Made by a program: the position numbers and the translations under genes
The notes under the pieces: generated by a model
What the model was told of the DNA's origin: nothing
Databases searched by the model: none
Seen by the model: the letters and a program-made list of their open reading frames with translations, nothing else
Shown here: positions 34,353-42,523 of the stretch, one piece after another
Numbering within the stretch: the first letter of the stretch is position 1
Layout of the letters: each line of letters starts with the position of its first letter
NCBI GenBank assembly: GCA_012842745.1
Contig: DUSF01000033.1
Span: 1 to 64,000 of the forward strand
Direction of reading: 5' to 3'
From: Bacillus sp. (in: firmicutes)
GTDB taxonomy: Bacteria > Bacillota > Bacilli > Bacillales > Bacillaceae_J
DNA length: 64,000 bases

Positions 34353-35137
34353 CCTGTCACCTCAATTTTTTCCTCATCTTCTTCACCGAGATACGCTGCA
34401 ATAACTTTTTCATTGTTTTGAATTTCCTTTGGGGTTCCTTCTGCAATCTTCATCCCTTGATCAAGAACGATAATCTTGTTACAAATACCCATCACTAAAT
34501 CCATATCATGTTCTACTACAAAGATAGAAATGCCTTTGTCACGAATTTTCTTTATTAATTGACTCATTTCAAGTGTTTCCTGATGGTTCAAACCTGCGGC
34601 AATCTCATCTAATAATAATAGTTCAGGTTTAGTAGCTAACGCCCTTGCTAATTCTAGCAAACGAAGTTTTCCTAACGGTAAACTTCCTGCGCTCACATCA
34701 TATATATCTTCAAGTCCAACAAATTTAATCTGCTCCATTGCTGCACTATAAATGGTTTTTTCCTCCTTTTTGGCAATAGGCAAGCGTAAGGCCGCAGCGA
34801 GCATCCCTGATTTTGTCCTTGAATGATGACCAACCATCACATTTTCCAACACTGTCATATTTTTGAACACTTGTATATTTTGGAATGTTCTTGAAATCCC
34901 TAATTCACATACTTTGTAAGATGGCAGCCTATCAATTCTTTTCCCTTTATATTTAATCTCACCTGAAGTTGGTGGAAATACCGTAGATAACATATTAAAC
35001 ATTGTACTTTTTCCAGCCCCGTTTGGACCAATTAAACCGACGATTAAGCCTTCTTCAAGCGTAAATGAAACATCACGATTTGCGACGACACCTCCGAAGC
35101 TTTTCGTTAAATTAGTAACCTCTAGCAAGCTTTTCAT
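34349..35137 (-). CDS. livG: Liv-type ABC transporter ATP-binding protein LivG
   Basis: This 262-residue ATPase has Walker A GPNGAGKST, a LivG-type signature LPLGKLRLLELARAL in place of LSGGQ, Walker B LLLLDEIAAGLN and VEHDMDLVM. The start is ATG 35137, preceded by GAGAGGTGG; the ATG 18 bases earlier lies upstream of that site. It is coupled to livF by overlap. Confidence 0.92.
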   Translation of the reverse strand: MKSLLEVTNLTKSFGGVVANRDVSFTLEEGLIVGLIGPNGAGKSTMFNMLSTVFPPTSGEIKYKGKRIDRLPSYKVCELGISRTFQNIQVFKNMTVLENVMVGHHSRTKSGMLAAALRLPIAKKEEKTIYSAAMEQIKFVGLEDIYDVSAGSLPLGKLRLLELARALATKPELLLLDEIAAGLNHQETLEMSQLIKKIRDKGISIFVVEHDMDLVMGICNKIIVLDQGMKIAEGTPKEIQNNEKVIAAYLGEEDEEKIEVTG

Positions 35138-35162
35138 CCAATCCCACCTCTCCATTTAATAC

Positions 35163-36167
35163 TTACATATTTTCAGAGACTTTAATTTTCTTTGATTTTG
35201 CAAGCCAAGATCGGAATACTTGCACAACTGTCGGAAATAAGCCTTTTGGGAGAAAAATAACAACAGCCATTAATATAAGCCCATAAAGTACATGCTCAAA
35301 ATCACTTGTAATAAAAGGGATATATTCTCCAAGAATCTTAACAATGATGCCGATTAACGTAATTAAGAGAGAACCAACAACTGCCCCCCAGATGCTAATA
35401 CTTCCTCCTAAAACAACCATCGCTAGAAAAATAATCGAGGTTTCCAGTGTGAAAGAAGTCGGAGAAATGCTATAGCTCATATGAGCCATAAGCCAGCCTG
35501 CTAATCCTGAGAACATCGCTCCTATTATGAACACTTGCATTTTATATTTGCCAGCATCAACACCCATGGCGCTCGCGGCAATCTCACTGCCATGAATGGA
35601 ACGGAGCGCACGCCCGATTCTTGAGTGAATAATATTTAAAGAAATAATAATGACAATCATCGCAAAAGCCCATACGAAATAAAAATAAGGGACCCCTGAC
35701 ATGAAGGTATAGCCAAAAAGAGACACCTTTGGAATTCCGTACAGGCCAGATGCACCTTTTGTGACATCCTTCCATTCAACTAATAAAACATGGACAATAA
35801 TCCCAAACGCAAGTGTAGCCATTGCTAAGTAATATCCGCTTAAGCGTGACATTGTAAAACCAATCAGGAAGGCAACAGCAGCTGGAAGTACGATAGCAAA
35901 AATCAACCCTACCCAAGGATTAAAGTGATAAGTTGTTGTCAATACAGCGGTTGTATAGGCACCTACTCCGTAAAAAGCTGCATGTCCTAAAGAAATTTGA
36001 CCAGCAAAGCCCATTAACAGTCCTAAACTAACGGCAACGATTGTATAGATGCCAGCAAAGGTTGCTTTTGTAATATAAAAGGATTGAGTAATAAGCAACG
36101 GAAAAATGGCAACGAGCAACACGAATACGAGTAAGCCAAGCCAGCTTGTTTTTTGGAGACCTTTCAA
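35163..36167 (-). CDS. livM: Liv-type ABC transporter permease LivM
   Basis: This permease of about 334 residues has roughly ten membrane segments and the LivM motifs GFAGQISLGHAAFYGVGAY, SGYYLAMATLAFGI and GGSISIWGAVVG (in part). The best start is the TTG at 36167, one base after the livH stop and seven bases after AAGGAGGA. The ATG 24 bases upstream lies inside livH, before the ribosome site. Confidence 0.9.
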   Translation of the reverse strand: MKGLQKTSWLGLLVFVLLVAIFPLLITQSFYITKATFAGIYTIVAVSLGLLMGFAGQISLGHAAFYGVGAYTTAVLTTTYHFNPWVGLIFAIVLPAAVAFLIGFTMSRLSGYYLAMATLAFGIIVHVLLVEWKDVTKGASGLYGIPKVSLFGYTFMSGVPYFYFVWAFAMIVIIISLNIIHSRIGRALRSIHGSEIAASAMGVDAGKYKMQVFIIGAMFSGLAGWLMAHMSYSISPTSFTLETSIIFLAMVVLGGSISIWGAVVGSLLITLIGIIVKILGEYIPFITSDFEHVLYGLILMAVVIFLPKGLFPTVVQVFRSWLAKSKKIKVSENM

Positions 36168-36168
36168 A

Positions 36169-37047
36169 CTACAGTCCTCCTTTTCCAACATTCTTTTCGC
36201 CTAAGATTCCATATGGGCGTATTAATAAAATGATTAAAATAACGGTAAATACAATGGCATCTTTCATTCCTGAACTAATATAGCCGGCACCTAAAGATTC
36301 CATTAACCCAAGAATTAGACCGCCGAGTACAGCACCTGGGGCGCTACCTAATCCTCCAAGTATACTTGCTGAAAAACCTTTAATCCCTAGCATCGACCCC
36401 ATGTCATAGGCTGGAAATAGGATTGGTGCGATAGCAAGTCCAGCAATGGCGCCAAGTGCAGCGCTTAATATAAAGGAAAAGGATGACATTTTTGTTGGGC
36501 TTATACTCATTAATCTCGCAGCCAATGGGTTAGCGGAACAGGCGCGGAAAGCTTTGCCAATCATCGTTCTTTCCATTATAAAATATAATAACGTTACACA
36601 AATGAGCAGAATAACCATTACCCATATACTTTGCGGGGTAATCGCAGCACCGAAAATAGCAATTGGTTCATTATTCATAAACGGCTCGATTTTTACTGGA
36701 TTTTTCCCCCAAACAATACTTCCCATTCCGCGGACAAAAATAGAGGCGCCAATTGTTAAAATAATTAAACTTAACGCATCCGCTTTTCGCGCCCTTCGAA
36801 TGACAGTTAATTCTAATAAATAGCCTAGAATAACAACTATCACAATTGTTAAAAAAAATGCTATAAAATATGGCACTCCCATCGAAAGTAGGGTGAACAT
36901 TGTCATGCCGCCCAACATTACAAATTCTCCCTGGGCTAAATTAATGACCTTTGTTACGCTATATACTGTTACAAAACCTAAGGCAACGATCGCGTAAATA
37001 CTACCGATTGTTAAGCCAGTAATCAAAAATTGCAAAAGCTCCCCCAA
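36169..37047 (-). CDS. livH: Liv-type ABC transporter permease LivH
   Basis: This 292-residue permease has about eight membrane segments. GSIYAIVALGFVTVYSVTKVINLAQGEFVMLGG (in part, 16-48) and the EAA-like ANPLAARLMSIS loop are typical of LivH. The start is TTG, seven bases after GGAGGG. It is first in the importer operon; a PaaX-like TGTATGACGT element lies 22 bases upstream. Confidence 0.9.
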   Translation of the reverse strand: MGELLQFLITGLTIGSIYAIVALGFVTVYSVTKVINLAQGEFVMLGGMTMFTLLSMGVPYFIAFFLTIVIVVILGYLLELTVIRRARKADALSLIILTIGASIFVRGMGSIVWGKNPVKIEPFMNNEPIAIFGAAITPQSIWVMVILLICVTLLYFIMERTMIGKAFRACSANPLAARLMSISPTKMSSFSFILSAALGAIAGLAIAPILFPAYDMGSMLGIKGFSASILGGLGSAPGAVLGGLILGLMESLGAGYISSGMKDAIVFTVILIILLIRPYGILGEKNVGKGGL

Positions 37048-37068
37048 TCATATCCCTCCTACATATTA

Positions 37069-37078
37069 TGTATGACGT
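37069..37078. promoter_or_regulatory. PaaX-operator-like half site before livH
   Basis: TGTATGACGT, identical to half sites at 53673 (reverse) and 55157. It lies 22 bases before the livH start codon. Confidence 0.45.
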
Positions 37079-37197
37079 TTTTGCCACGAGTAATTTACTA
37101 GTGATATATATTTAGAATAATATCGCTTCCACTACCAAATTGTCAATAATATTTTAAATATTTTAAATATTTCTTATATTATTTTGTTTAAAAAAAT

Positions 37198-37243
37198 ATT
37201 CCATCAACCAACGATTGTTTCTTACAAGTTTAGCTGATGGAAT
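37198..37243 (-). terminator. intrinsic terminator after the nitronate monooxygenase-like gene
   Basis: Arms ATTCCATCA and TGATGGAAT with a 28-base loop. On the minus strand the stem is followed by ATTTTTTT. Confidence 0.7.
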
Positions 37244-37281
37244 AAATCAATATATATGTTACCCGTTACTATTACGTATTG

Positions 37282-38241
37282 TTATTTTATCTCACATAAT
37301 GTACTTGGAACTTTCATAGCTTGATTCGCTTCCTCTATCATCCTCTCTATAAATTCTTTTACAGTTGGGATATCATTGATTAATCCCGAAATTTGCCCAC
37401 CATTAATGAAGCCTTCCTCCAGATTACCATCGACCGCACCGATTTTATGGTATTTTTCACTCGTGAGTTCACTAAATTTTTCAAGTGTATAATCTTCGTC
37501 CTGTTCGAAATCTAATAGTTTCTTCGCATACGGTGTTTTCAAAACTCTTCGCACTCGGTTTACAGAGCGCCCAACGATGACCGTATCTACATCTGTTGCC
37601 GCTACTATTCTATTCTTATATGCATCACTGAAAGGAGCTTCCTTTGTTGTAATGAAACGAGTACCAATTTGAACGCCGCTTGCACCTAGCATCAGCATTG
37701 CTGCCAAGCCACGGCCATCAGCAATACCTCCGGCAGCTACAACAGGTACTTTTACTTTATCAACAATTTGCGGAATTAATGTTAATGTTGTACTTTCATA
37801 GTTTGAATTAATCCCTGCTGCCTCATACCCCTCTGCAACAATGACATCCGTCCCAGCCCTTTCTGCCTTCTCAGCATGATGTACAGAACCAACCACTGTT
37901 ACGACTTTAATCCCTCTATCATGTAATCTTCCTACATATGGTGATGGGTCTCCAGCCGATAAAGAAACAACCGGTACATGATGTTTGATTACTAATTGTA
38001 TTAATTCTTCTACGTATGGCGAAACACCTATTGCAATATTCACGGCGAACGGTTTATCTGTTATATCTTTCGTTTGTAAAATTATTTGCTCAAGCTCTTC
38101 CGGTGTCATTGTACCAGCACCTATCGTCCCTAATCCCCCAGCTTCTGATACTGCCGATGTTAATCTAGCATTGCTAATATTGCCCATACCACCTTGGAAT
38201 ACTGGATATTTAATTCCTAAAACCGAACACAATATACTCAT
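37282..38241 (-). CDS. nitronate monooxygenase family FMN protein
   Basis: This 319-residue TIM-barrel flavoprotein of the nitronate monooxygenase/FabK group has VFQGGMGNIS (14-23), the VPVVAAGGIADGRG phosphate site (about 165-178) and GASGVQIGTRF. Nitronate monooxygenases oxidise alkyl nitronates; FabK relatives reduce enoyl-ACP. An enoyl-ACP reductase would usually lie with fatty acid genes, so the first is preferred. The residues EGYEAAGINSN replace the EGxEAGGH pattern usual in the family. It is flanked by the aromatic genes and agr but shows no link to either. Confidence 0.75.
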   Translation of the reverse strand: MSILCSVLGIKYPVFQGGMGNISNARLTSAVSEAGGLGTIGAGTMTPEELEQIILQTKDITDKPFAVNIAIGVSPYVEELIQLVIKHHVPVVSLSAGDPSPYVGRLHDRGIKVVTVVGSVHHAEKAERAGTDVIVAEGYEAAGINSNYESTTLTLIPQIVDKVKVPVVAAGGIADGRGLAAMLMLGASGVQIGTRFITTKEAPFSDAYKNRIVAATDVDTVIVGRSVNRVRRVLKTPYAKKLLDFEQDEDYTLEKFSELTSEKYHKIGAVDGNLEEGFINGGQISGLINDIPTVKEFIERMIEEANQAMKVPSTLCEIK

Positions 38242-38314
38242 TTTTTACCACCCCGTTAAAAAAATGTTATAATAAACCTTGTATATAAATTACCATATCT
38301 AGGGGGAGTTGGAA

Positions 38315-38830
38315 ATGCTTTATCCGTATAAAAATAAAATGCCGAAAATTGACGAAACTGTCTTTATCGCACCAGGTGCTAGAATAATAGGGGATGTAAC
38401 AGTTGGAAAGGAATCTAGCATTTGGTTTAATGCTGTCTTAAGAGGGGATGAAGCCCCAATCCATATTGGGGAAAGATGCAGTATTCAAGATAATTCGACA
38501 TGCCATTTATATGAGGGGCAGCCTCTTATCGTAGGTGATGATGTAACCGTAGGCCATAATGTCATCTTACATGGCTGTAAAATTAACAATGGAGCATTAA
38601 TCGGGATGGGCTCCACTATTTTAGATGGTGCTGAAATCGGTGAATTTACTATTATCGGAGCGAATACATTAATTCCTCCCGGTAAAAAAATACCACCACG
38701 TTCACTTGTGGTAGGTTCTCCAGGAAAAGTAGTGCGCGAATTAAACGAGAGTGATTATGAGTTGCTAAAGCTTTCCGTAGAGACCTATGTCCAAAAGGGA
38801 AAGGAATATAAAGAGCAGTTGTCATTGTAA
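38315..38830 (+). CDS. gamma-carbonic anhydrase-like hexapeptide-repeat protein (YtoA/PaaY type)
   Basis: This 171-residue left-handed beta-helix protein contains many hexapeptide repeats (IGDVTV, VGDDVTVGHNVILHG, IGEFTIIGANTLI). The metal-site histidines are visible as NSTCHLYEG (shifted) and GHNVILHGC; the gamma-CA Arg of VLRGDEAPI is present. Relatives include carbonic anhydrases and PaaY, a thioesterase of phenylacetate pathways. The start is ATG 38315, six bases after GGGGGAG; the TTG six bases earlier touches it. The nearby paa genes make a PaaY role possible but unproved. Confidence 0.75.
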   Translation: MLYPYKNKMPKIDETVFIAPGARIIGDVTVGKESSIWFNAVLRGDEAPIHIGERCSIQDNSTCHLYEGQPLIVGDDVTVGHNVILHGCKINNGALIGMGSTILDGAEIGEFTIIGANTLIPPGKKIPPRSLVVGSPGKVVRELNESDYELLKLSVETYVQKGKEYKEQLSL

Positions 38831-38925
38831 TTGAAAAACAGCAAGTATTATAAATTGGTTTCCAATATAGGGTATCGTTAGGAATGCGATTTACAACAGT
38901 AAGGGAATACCGATATTAAAAAGCC

Positions 38926-38963
38926 CGTTTCAAAGGGCTAGGATTAGTCTGTTCTTTGAAACG
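38926..38963. repeat. inverted repeat after the hexapeptide-repeat gene
   Basis: Arms CGTTTCAAAG and CTTTGAAACG are 18 bases apart, with no T run. It may be a transcript end structure. Nothing else is evident between 38831 and 39057. Confidence 0.35.
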
Positions 38964-39057
38964 AGCATGGTTGTGTTATGTTAATTTTCCTGCATATATC
39001 AATTTAATATGACTATAGACGAGGATTGTAACACCAATTAAAAATTGAACAGATAAT

Positions 39058-39717
39058 TTATTCTTCAAATTTTGAAGTAAATCTTTCTCTTTTAACTTTT
39101 ATAATTTCATCTTGAAATGCTTTTCGATATTCTTGATATTCTTTTAAAGAATTTATGTTTTGTTTTAACTGATTAGCGGAAGTATTTAAAAGTATGTTTG
39201 AATTTGGGCCAGATATTAAAATAGAACCGTCTTTTTGTGCATAGCCTAAGAAAATATAGAATTTATTAGCTTCTGGAAGTTCGTCATTCTCAAAGACAAA
39301 TACTGCTTTATTGTCTTGGGTTACTCCACCATGTTTTAAGACGTCGATGGGACTATCTTTTTTCAATTTGCCCTTTATGTTATCAACTACCTCAATCGTA
39401 TAACTGGTATATGGAGTGCCTACTTCTTTTGGTTTACCATTTTCATCTTCCATAGTTACTACGTCTTTGTAAATAGTTCCATTATTACTTACTACTTTAC
39501 CTACAAAAACATAATCGGAAATTCCAACTGCTTCATTTTTATTATTAACATCATACACAAAACTTCCCCTTATCGGATATACAGGAAGTTTACTTATATC
39601 AACACTTGATTCAGCAACCCCACTATCATTGTTTTTAGATATAGAATTCACCCCAACTGCTCCTCCCACGACAAGCACAGCAGTAACAGCAATAAGAATA
39701 TTTTTCTTGAATTTCAT
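39058..39717 (-). CDS. exported or membrane-tethered protein of unknown function, paired with the secreted protease
   Basis: This 219-residue protein has an N-terminal hydrophobic segment (about 7-24) after MKFKKN. No lipobox Cys is present, so it is either secreted or anchored by an uncleaved signal. The body is mainly beta-prone with DYVFVGKVV (about 67-75), YTIEVVDNIKG, FVFENDELPEANKFYIFLG (in part) and a Lys/Glu-rich tail. I do not recognise a characterised family. It starts 15 bases after the metalloprotease gene and is probably cotranscribed, which suggests a substrate, inhibitor or partner of that protease (inference). Confidence 0.7.
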   Translation of the reverse strand: MKFKKNILIAVTAVLVVGGAVGVNSISKNNDSGVAESSVDISKLPVYPIRGSFVYDVNNKNEAVGISDYVFVGKVVSNNGTIYKDVVTMEDENGKPKEVGTPYTSYTIEVVDNIKGKLKKDSPIDVLKHGGVTQDNKAVFVFENDELPEANKFYIFLGYAQKDGSILISGPNSNILLNTSANQLKQNINSLKEYQEYRKAFQDEIIKVKRERFTSKFEE

Positions 39718-39732
39718 AAAATCTCCCCCCCT

Positions 39733-40224
39733 TTAATATCTTTTATATGACTCATCATAAGATTCTTTATCATTTGCGGATAAAGTTGTTATACTTGTTT
39801 GGCTAGGACCCATGATATCGCTTGATGTGCTATGAGCTAATCCAAGTGCGTGTCCAAGTTCGTGAGTAGCCGTGTTTGTTCTTTGAGTAGAAGTAGAATC
39901 CTTTAAATAAAACTTATTCATTTCGATTTTTCCGCTTGGGTAAGTAAGACCTGTATTACCGTTTGCGATATTTATATCGCTAACATAAACATCTTCTATG
40001 GTAGAAATGGTATCAGGTCTTATTACGCCGCTTTTATAACCATTCCATATAGAAGCACCAGTATTAATGTGGCTCATATAAATACTATCTCCAGCATAAT
40101 CAAGATGTTTACCTGAATCGACTAAATGCCAGCTCGTAATATACGATTTAGCGAAAGCAGGTACGCTTAAAGCAAATGTTAATGATGCGACTGTTAATGC
40201 AGTTAACAATGTTTTTTTTATCAT
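39733..40224 (-). CDS. small secreted matrixin-like metalloprotease
   Basis: This 163-residue preprotein has a Sec signal with likely cleavage after AFA (residue 25). The mature part has the metzincin zinc site HELGHALGLAHS (His121, Glu122, His125, His131) and a Met-turn candidate SDIMG (Met138). The mature enzyme of about 138 residues is smaller than most matrixins and has no visible prodomain. The start is ATG 40224, seven bases after GGGAGG. It is transcribed divergently from agrB; three 21-bp-spaced repeats lie upstream, so it is a likely output of the quorum system. Confidence 0.85.
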   Translation of the reverse strand: MIKKTLLTALTVASLTFALSVPAFAKSYITSWHLVDSGKHLDYAGDSIYMSHINTGASIWNGYKSGVIRPDTISTIEDVYVSDINIANGNTGLTYPSGKIEMNKFYLKDSTSTQRTNTATHELGHALGLAHSTSSDIMGPSQTSITTLSANDKESYDESYKRY

Positions 40225-40291
40225 GATAATACCTCCCTTTTGATTAATAACCAAATATTAGATACTATTTACTATAAAGTCTATAAATCTT

Positions 40292-40344
40292 GGATAACAG
40301 GACGAAATACAGGGATAACAGGATAGTTTTTAAGGATGACAGGA
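40292..40344. promoter_or_regulatory. three direct repeats with 21-bp period, candidate LytTR (AgrA) binding array
   Basis: GGATAACAGGA at 40292, GGATAACAGGA at 40313 and GGATGACAGGA at 40334, starting exactly 21 bases apart. LytTR regulators bind roughly 9-bp direct repeats separated by about 12 bp, giving this period. Read on the minus strand, the core CCTGTTATC resembles AgrA sites. The first repeat overlaps the probable -35 of the protease gene (-10 TATAGT, reverse of 40271-40276). A TATAAT at 40446-40451 may serve agrB. Confidence 0.65.
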
Positions 40345-40484
40345 TTCATTGAAAATTCCACTTAATTGATAAAGCTGTATAAATTATTCCATCATTTTTG
40401 TAATTAAATTGTGAAACTACTGTTTTTTTTTGTAATATTGTGTAATATAATGGTAATAGACTAAAAGTAGGTGATTTAATAACG

Positions 40485-41078
40485 TTGATTACAAATTTTT
40501 CTTCTTTTTTAGGAAAATGGATTTGGGCAAGGAATTTAAATCCACAATATGGGGTGCAATCTATTTCATATGGTATTGAGATTCTTATAAGGGGATTGAT
40601 AAAACTTATAGTAATTCTTGCTATAGGATTGTTATTAGATAATATTTTTTTGCCCTTACTAGCGGGAGTCTCTTTTGGGTTGCTGCGAGTATTTTCTGGC
40701 GGATACCATGCTAAAACTTTTACAAAATGTCTTCTAATCTCGTCCTTCATAATTTACTCATCAGTAATACTATCTATTGTCATGACAGAGAATCTATCCT
40801 CTTTAATGGGATATATAGTAATAGTAGCTGCTTCTTTATTAACATTTACCTTAATTGCTAGATTTGGGCCAAAAATTACGAAAAGAGTCTATATTATTGA
40901 TAACCGTTCTATTTTTAAAAAAAGAGCCTTGTTAATTGTTATATTTGGAACTATCTTAAGCTTATGTTTTTTTAGTATATATCCTAACGTTTCATTAACA
41001 ATCCAGTTTGCTATGGCTTTCCAATCCTTATCTTTAATAAATAATAATCAAAACCGAACACAGGAGGAGATAAAATGA
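40485..41078 (+). CDS. agrB: AgrB family peptide-processing membrane protease
   Basis: This 197-residue multi-spanning protein removes the C-terminal tail of AgrD and closes the ring of the autoinducing peptide. The catalytic pair is visible as His75 and Cys82 in FSGGYHAKTFTKC, the same seven-residue spacing as His77/Cys84 of S. aureus AgrB. About five hydrophobic segments follow the amphipathic start. The start codon is TTG, behind GTAGGTGA. The stop overlaps the agrD start (ATGA). Confidence 0.9.
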   Translation: MITNFSSFLGKWIWARNLNPQYGVQSISYGIEILIRGLIKLIVILAIGLLLDNIFLPLLAGVSFGLLRVFSGGYHAKTFTKCLLISSFIIYSSVILSIVMTENLSSLMGYIVIVAASLLTFTLIARFGPKITKRVYIIDNRSIFKKRALLIVIFGTILSLCFFSIYPNVSLTIQFAMAFQSLSLINNNQNRTQEEIK

Positions 41079-41218
41079 AACTTTCACATTTTTTTACAAG
41101 TATAGCTACTTTATTAGTAACAATCGCGAAAACCGAAGCATCAGCTGCAAGCTTCTTTTTAGTATATGACACCAAAGTGCCGAAAGAGTTGCAAACTAAA
41201 GTTAGAAAAAATCATTAA
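41075..41218 (+). CDS. agrD: AgrD-like autoinducing peptide precursor with serine at the ring position
   Basis: This 47-codon gene is translationally coupled to agrB, with AGGAGGAGA six bases upstream. Residues 1-19 form the amphipathic leader (MKLSHFFTSIATLLVTIAK). The core ASAASFFLV (22-30) is followed by the charged tail YDTKVPKELQ. The tail matches the VPKEL of staphylococcal AgrD. ASFFLVYDTK aligns with ACFMFVYEPK of Listeria AgrD except that Ser26 replaces the ring Cys, so the pheromone should be a lactone made from Ser26-Phe-Phe-Leu-Val30. There is no Cys in the protein. Confidence 0.85.
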   Translation: MKLSHFFTSIATLLVTIAKTEASAASFFLVYDTKVPKELQTKVRKNH

Positions 41219-41221
41219 AAA

Positions 41222-42523
41222 ATGGAAAGATTCGTTCTAACCTTTATTGAAAACTTAGCATTCCTTAGTTTAACTCTCGTTTTATTTCGAATCAGTTTAA
41301 AATTAAACATTAAAAAATTAATTATATTTTCATTTATGTATGGTTTATTTACCACTATAACTTTTCAGCTTTCTATGAACATGGAAATACGTTTACTTAT
41401 TAATTCTATTATTCATATAATTTTATTAATGCTAATTCTAAACATAACTTTTATTCCAGCATTCATTTTAAGCCTTCTTAGATTGACGTTTCAATTAGTT
41501 ACAGAAGGTGTAATTTTTCTAATTATCTCACTTTTATTTCCCAAAATTCCAGATGACTTATTAGTAGTTGAAATTGCTGTCGGATCATACATTGTTGTCC
41601 TAATTTCCGCATGGATTATTTATCGTAAAAATATAATAATCTATTATTTTGATAGTAAAGCTAATTATTTATCAAATTATTATATTAAGCCGATCTTGAC
41701 TGCCATATTATTTCAAGTTTTTTTTGTCATGCTTATTGTTATCGGCTGGCTTAATCATCCAAGTTCATATTTGCCACTAACTGCCGCATTAATAGTGTTG
41801 AGTACTTCTGCTCTAATATTATCCTTTTTAATCAAATACGGCGAAAAAATATACACCAATGATGTACTGCTGGCTGAGAATGTTCATATCAAAAATTTGG
41901 AAGACCTTTTAACCTCAATCAGAATACAGAGGCATGATTTCAATAATCATTTGCAGGTCATCAGCCAATTGACATTTAATCAATCATATAATGAATTGGA
42001 AAAATACCTTATAGAATTAGAAACACATAATTATAGTAATAATTTAGCTTTAAGCATACCAAATCCAGCGGTCGCTGCACTATTAAAGGCAAAGGAGGAT
42101 ATTGCACAAAGAAAAGGAATTAAACTTATTATTGATATTGCATCAACCACATCTTTTGCTATGGAAATGAAAATGTATGAATTAATCGAAATAATGGGTA
42201 ATTTAATTAATAATGCAATTGAAGCGGAAGAACAAAATATAGCGGATGAAAAGAAAATATTCATTACAATTAATACGTTATACGAATCAATTTTCGTATT
42301 TTCAGTGCATAATAAAAGTTCTGTAATAAAAATGGAAAATCAAGATAAAATTTTCATTAAAGGTTACACCTCAAAGGATAACCATCAAGGCTTAGGTTTT
42401 CATAGTGTTATGACTACTTTAAGAAAGTACGCTGGACATTTAGAACTCAATAGTAATTCTACACATGGTACGGAAGTTATTGTCTTCATACCCCTTCATA
42501 AAAAGAGAGGTTTATTTAAGTGA
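41222..42523 (+). CDS. agrC: AgrC-like sensor histidine kinase
   Basis: This 433-residue membrane kinase has six to seven N-terminal membrane segments (about 5-205) that would receive the peptide. The HPK10-type phosphoacceptor RHDFNNHLQ has His238. The N box is NLINNAIEAEE and the Gly box is HQGLGFHSV. It starts three bases after the agrD stop. The GGXGL-type ATP lid is short, as in AgrC. It ends in a GTGA overlap with the response regulator gene. Confidence 0.88.
   Translation: MERFVLTFIENLAFLSLTLVLFRISLKLNIKKLIIFSFMYGLFTTITFQLSMNMEIRLLINSIIHIILLMLILNITFIPAFILSLLRLTFQLVTEGVIFLIISLLFPKIPDDLLVVEIAVGSYIVVLISAWIIYRKNIIIYYFDSKANYLSNYYIKPILTAILFQVFFVMLIVIGWLNHPSSYLPLTAALIVLSTSALILSFLIKYGEKIYTNDVLLAENVHIKNLEDLLTSIRIQRHDFNNHLQVISQLTFNQSYNELEKYLIELETHNYSNNLALSIPNPAVAALLKAKEDIAQRKGIKLIIDIASTTSFAMEMKMYELIEIMGNLINNAIEAEEQNIADEKKIFITINTLYESIFVFSVHNKSSVIKMENQDKIFIKGYTSKDNHQGLGFHSVMTTLRKYAGHLELNSNSTHGTEVIVFIPLHKKRGLFK

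Noticed and set aside
37282-38241. FabK enoyl-ACP reductase call
   Set aside because: Not near fatty acid synthesis genes; nitronate monooxygenase family is the safer label.
40346-40750. Minus-strand ORF of 134 codons overlapping agrB
   Set aside because: Antisense to agrB start and promoter region, no ribosome site; the agrB frame has the conserved His/Cys pair.
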